DNA of 64,000 nucleotides from Oryzomicrobium terrae (GTDB taxonomy: Bacteria > Pseudomonadota > Gammaproteobacteria > Burkholderiales > Rhodocyclaceae): assembly GCF_008274805.1 (NCBI RefSeq), contig NZ_CP022579.1, positions 1,612,001 to 1,676,000 on the forward strand, given 5' to 3'. The position numbers and the translations under genes are program-made. Under the pieces are notes generated by a model. The model did no database searches. It was not told the origin of the DNA and worked only from the letters and a program-made list of their open reading frames with translations. The stretch's first letter is position 1; each line of letters starts with the position of its first letter. Below, in pieces: positions 62,065-64,000 of the stretch.

Positions 62065-63537
62065 TCAGGCATTGGCCGGGCTGGCCATGGCGCCATCCAG
62101 CTGGCCCATCAGGTGATCGAGGCGTGAGGTCGCATCGGCGATGCTCTGGGTTTCCTGGGAAAGGACGCCGGTGGCTTGGCCGAAGGTCGTGATCTCGGTT
62201 GAGAATGCGCTGAAACGCTCCTGCTGATGAAGCGCTCCGGACGCGATGTCATTGAGCAGGCCGGCAATCACCTGCGCTTCGCCAATGACGGCGGCCAGTC
62301 GTTCCTGGGCCGCCCGGGCATTGTCCCGGCCATCCTTCATTTGCGCGCCACCGTTACGTACCGCCTGAAGGGCGTCCTGGGTGGCGGCGAGGATTTCGGC
62401 GATGCGCCGCTCGATGTCGCCGGTGGCGTGTTGGGTTCGCTCCGCCAGCTTGCGCACTTCGTCGGCGACGACGGCGAAGCCCCGCCCCGTTTCTCCGGCC
62501 CTGGCTGCCTCGATGGCAGCATTGAGGGCCAGCAGGTTGGTCTGGTCGGCCACGTCGCGGATGATCTGGACGATGGCGCCAATCTCGTTGTTGCGCGCCC
62601 CCAGTTCCTCGATTCGGGCCACAGCCTGGCCGATAGCCTGGTGCGCTTGCTCCAGGCGATCCACCGCTGAATCCATGACCACACCGCCGGCACTGGCCTG
62701 ATCCCCGGCTGCTTCGGCCAGCCGGTTGGCCTCGGTGGAACGGCGGGCATTTTCCTGGGCGGCGGCAATGATGGCATCGGCGGTAGCCGCCATGGACTGG
62801 GCCCGTGTCTGCTGCTGGCCCATGGTGTCGGCGATACGGCCAGTGGCGCCGGCGATTCCTGCACTCTCCCGGGAGGCGGCGCCTACCGAGGTGGTGATTT
62901 GGGTGAGTAGGGTTTCAAGGTGGGCGGAGGCCGCCTCGGCGTGGCGGCGCGCTTCCTCCAGGTTGCCGAAGGAGTGCTGGCGGGCCCGCTCGAAGGCCAG
63001 GGCCAGTGCGAACACCACCACCAGCAGGCCGATCAGGGACTTGCCCTGAAGGGTTGGCAGCAGTTCATGGGGGAGGGGAGAGGCCGGTAGTAGTCCCCGG
63101 CCTTCGATGGCCATCAGCAACCCCACGGAGGCCAGGGAAAGGGCGCTCCACAGGTAGCCGGCTCCCCGCCCGGCAATGAACACCGCTGCCAGGGGGATGG
63201 TGGCAAACCAGACAATGCTGGTGGAGAAGAGGCCGCCGTTGACCGCCACCATCCAGACCACCATGCCGAACATGGAGGCGGTGACGAACTGGGCCGCCAG
63301 GCGCACGCTGCCGGTGCCTTTGAGCAGGAAGGGGCCGAGCAGCAGGCCAAGGCTGCCGACCAGAATGCCGTTGGCCATCGGGTAGTGGCCGTGCTTGTAG
63401 TAGGACAGGGCGAACAGGGGCGCCACCAGAGCGGCGATCAGGCCGACGCTGACCACGGTGCGGGCACGGACAGCGGCCTCCGGCGAAGTACGGACATTCT
63501 CGGGGAAAAACCAGGCGACGACCTGGGCAAGGGCCAT
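62065..63537 (-). CDS. Chemoreceptor-like protein with polytopic membrane domain
   Basis: The 490-residue protein has about six hydrophobic helices in residues 30-195 with only short loops, no periplasmic sensor and no HAMP domain, followed by an MCP signalling domain (about 200-480) with [42 protein letters not shown] at its hairpin tip. The membrane part may sense membrane state or a small ligand. Translation start is ATG at 63537, just downstream of a perfect 16-bp palindrome. Confidence 0.88.
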   Translation of the reverse strand: MALAQVVAWFFPENVRTSPEAAVRARTVVSVGLIAALVAPLFALSYYKHGHYPMANGILVGSLGLLLGPFLLKGTGSVRLAAQFVTASMFGMVVWMVAVNGGLFSTSIVWFATIPLAAVFIAGRGAGYLWSALSLASVGLLMAIEGRGLLPASPLPHELLPTLQGKSLIGLLVVVFALALAFERARQHSFGNLEEARRHAEAASAHLETLLTQITTSVGAASRESAGIAGATGRIADTMGQQQTRAQSMAATADAIIAAAQENARRSTEANRLAEAAGDQASAGGVVMDSAVDRLEQAHQAIGQAVARIEELGARNNEIGAIVQIIRDVADQTNLLALNAAIEAARAGETGRGFAVVADEVRKLAERTQHATGDIERRIAEILAATQDALQAVRNGGAQMKDGRDNARAAQERLAAVIGEAQVIAGLLNDIASGALHQQERFSAFSTEITTFGQATGVLSQETQSIADATSRLDHLMGQLDGAMASPANA

Positions 63538-63576
63538 GGCGAAATCCTTGATGACGGAAAAGCCATGAAATTTAGA

Positions 63577-63592
63577 TCAAACGTTCGTTTGA
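63577..63592. promoter_or_regulatory. Perfect 16-bp palindromic operator
   Basis: TCAAACGTTCGTTTGA consists of two 7-base arms around TT, 40 bases upstream of the chemoreceptor start. Its size and AAACG/CGTTT halves resemble TetR-family operator sites. No TetR gene is in the window. Confidence 0.6.
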
Positions 63593-63828
63593 ATCAATTG
63601 CCGAGGGGTTGGCGGACCGCTCAAGTTGCCGAAAATTGTGAAAGCTTGCGTTCGTGGTGGAACAGTGGCGCCGACCTGAATACCGGTACCAGGCGAAGCC
63701 GACCGCTGCAGGATGAGGGGGGAATGACGCACCGCCGCCGTCCCGCAACGAAAATTCCGGGAAGGCGGCGGTATGAACGTGTGCCTGGATTGGGCCGCCA
63801 ACTTCGGGCAGCCCTCCCTAGGCTGGAA

Positions 63829-64000
63829 TCAACAGGGTGCGCCTTGCACCATTAGGCGGCCGGAGCGGCCGGGAATCTCACCCCAGCCGATTTCGTGGCG
63901 GGGCAGGCTGGCCACGTCCAGGGAATCGAACAGCGTACGAGTGGCGACAAGCTGGTAGCCCTGGGCTTTCCAGCCAGCGAGCAGGCGGTCGAAGGCCGGT
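63829..64000 (-). CDS. Polysaccharide deacetylase, ArnD-like, 3' end only
   Basis: The minus-strand frame from 64000 to the TGA at 63829 encodes about 56 residues: PAFDRLLAGWKAQGYQLVATRTLFDSL, LPRHEIGWGEIPGRSG and LMVQGAPC. This matches the C-terminal part of ArnD (4-deoxy-4-formamido-L-arabinose-phosphoundecaprenol deformylase) by the WKAQGY, LPRHE and PGRSG motifs. ArnD acts on the lipid A aminoarabinose pathway, in which the enzyme removes the formyl group. The gene continues beyond the window. Confidence 0.75.
   Translation of the reverse strand, partial: PAFDRLLAGWKAQGYQLVATRTLFDSLDVASLPRHEIGWGEIPGRSGRLMVQGAPC

Noticed and set aside
63773-63958. 61-codon plus-strand frame at the right edge
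   Set aside because: Opposite strand to the ArnD-like 3' end, which has clear family motifs.
1-64000. tRNA, rRNA, CRISPR, IS or prophage
   Set aside because: No cloverleaf, CRISPR repeat array, transposase or integrase motif was seen on reading both strands, though short ncRNAs cannot be excluded without a model search.

Overview
The window is typical chromosomal DNA of a GC-rich betaproteobacterium, most likely of the Rhodocyclales (Azospira/Dechloromonas-like). The basis is the conserved gene blocks (thrC; rpsF-priB-rpsR-rplI plus dnaB; recJ next to an rpfE-type gene; lolCD; prfB-lysS), priB with a TTG start, a high share of G/C-ending codons and many chemotaxis, PAS and GGDEF-type proteins. 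The genus is an inference. I see no rRNA, tRNA, CRISPR array, transposase or prophage, and about 57 genes.

Layout. 1-1.8 kb: the 3' end of a secretin-like gene and a PAS/degenerate-GGDEF protein. 1.8-7.5 kb: thrC, the S6-PriB-S18-L9 operon, a convergent membrane protein and dnaB. 7.5-11.3 kb: ergothioneine genes egtB-egtD flanked by two copies of a palindromic intergenic repeat, a small Cys protein and a periplasmic His-rich protein. 11.6-14.4 kb: SDR dehydrogenase, a frameshifted M20 amidohydrolase and a TRIC/UPF0126 membrane protein. 14.5-19.9 kb: recJ and rpfE on the minus strand, lolC-lolD on the plus strand. 20.2-24.7 kb: two tandem chemoreceptors of identical length. 24.6-29.3 kb: GlpM-like protein, K+ channel with a TrkA-type domain, DUF2062 protein and comEC.

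29.3-29.7 kb is an AT-rich intergenic stretch with four DnaA-box-like 9-mers. It is followed by two alpha/beta hydrolases. 31.7-36.7 kb is a five-gene iron uptake operon of the FtrABCD type (P19 protein, cupredoxin, Ftr1 permease, 4Fe-4S membrane protein) with an extra outer-membrane porin between the first two components and a possible Fur site upstream. 36.8-49.7 kb holds a MocR-type regulator divergent from an EamA exporter, nadC, a Tat-type molybdenum hydroxylase (2Fe-2S and Mo subunits) with its XdhC and MobA-like maturation proteins, a BtuF-like protein, metY, and an MFS exporter divergent from a LysR regulator. 49.9-56.7 kb: a DASS symporter, mnmC, lysS and prfB, the last with the classical programmed +1 frameshift. 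56.8-64 kb: an EamA transporter, a two-gene operon of small proteins, a transglutaminase-like protein that seems to lack its nucleophilic Cys, a PIN-PhoH ATPase, a PrxQ peroxiredoxin, a membrane chemoreceptor-like protein with a perfect 16-bp palindrome in its promoter region, and the 3' end of an ArnD-like deacetylase.

Most of the window is housekeeping. No clearly new multi-gene system stands out. The best leads are the DnaA-box cluster, the paired palindromic repeats, the porin-containing Ftr operon, the degenerate enzymes (WGDAS for GGDEF, Gly for Cys in the transglutaminase) and a series of perfect stem-loops lacking U-tracts downstream of minus-strand genes.
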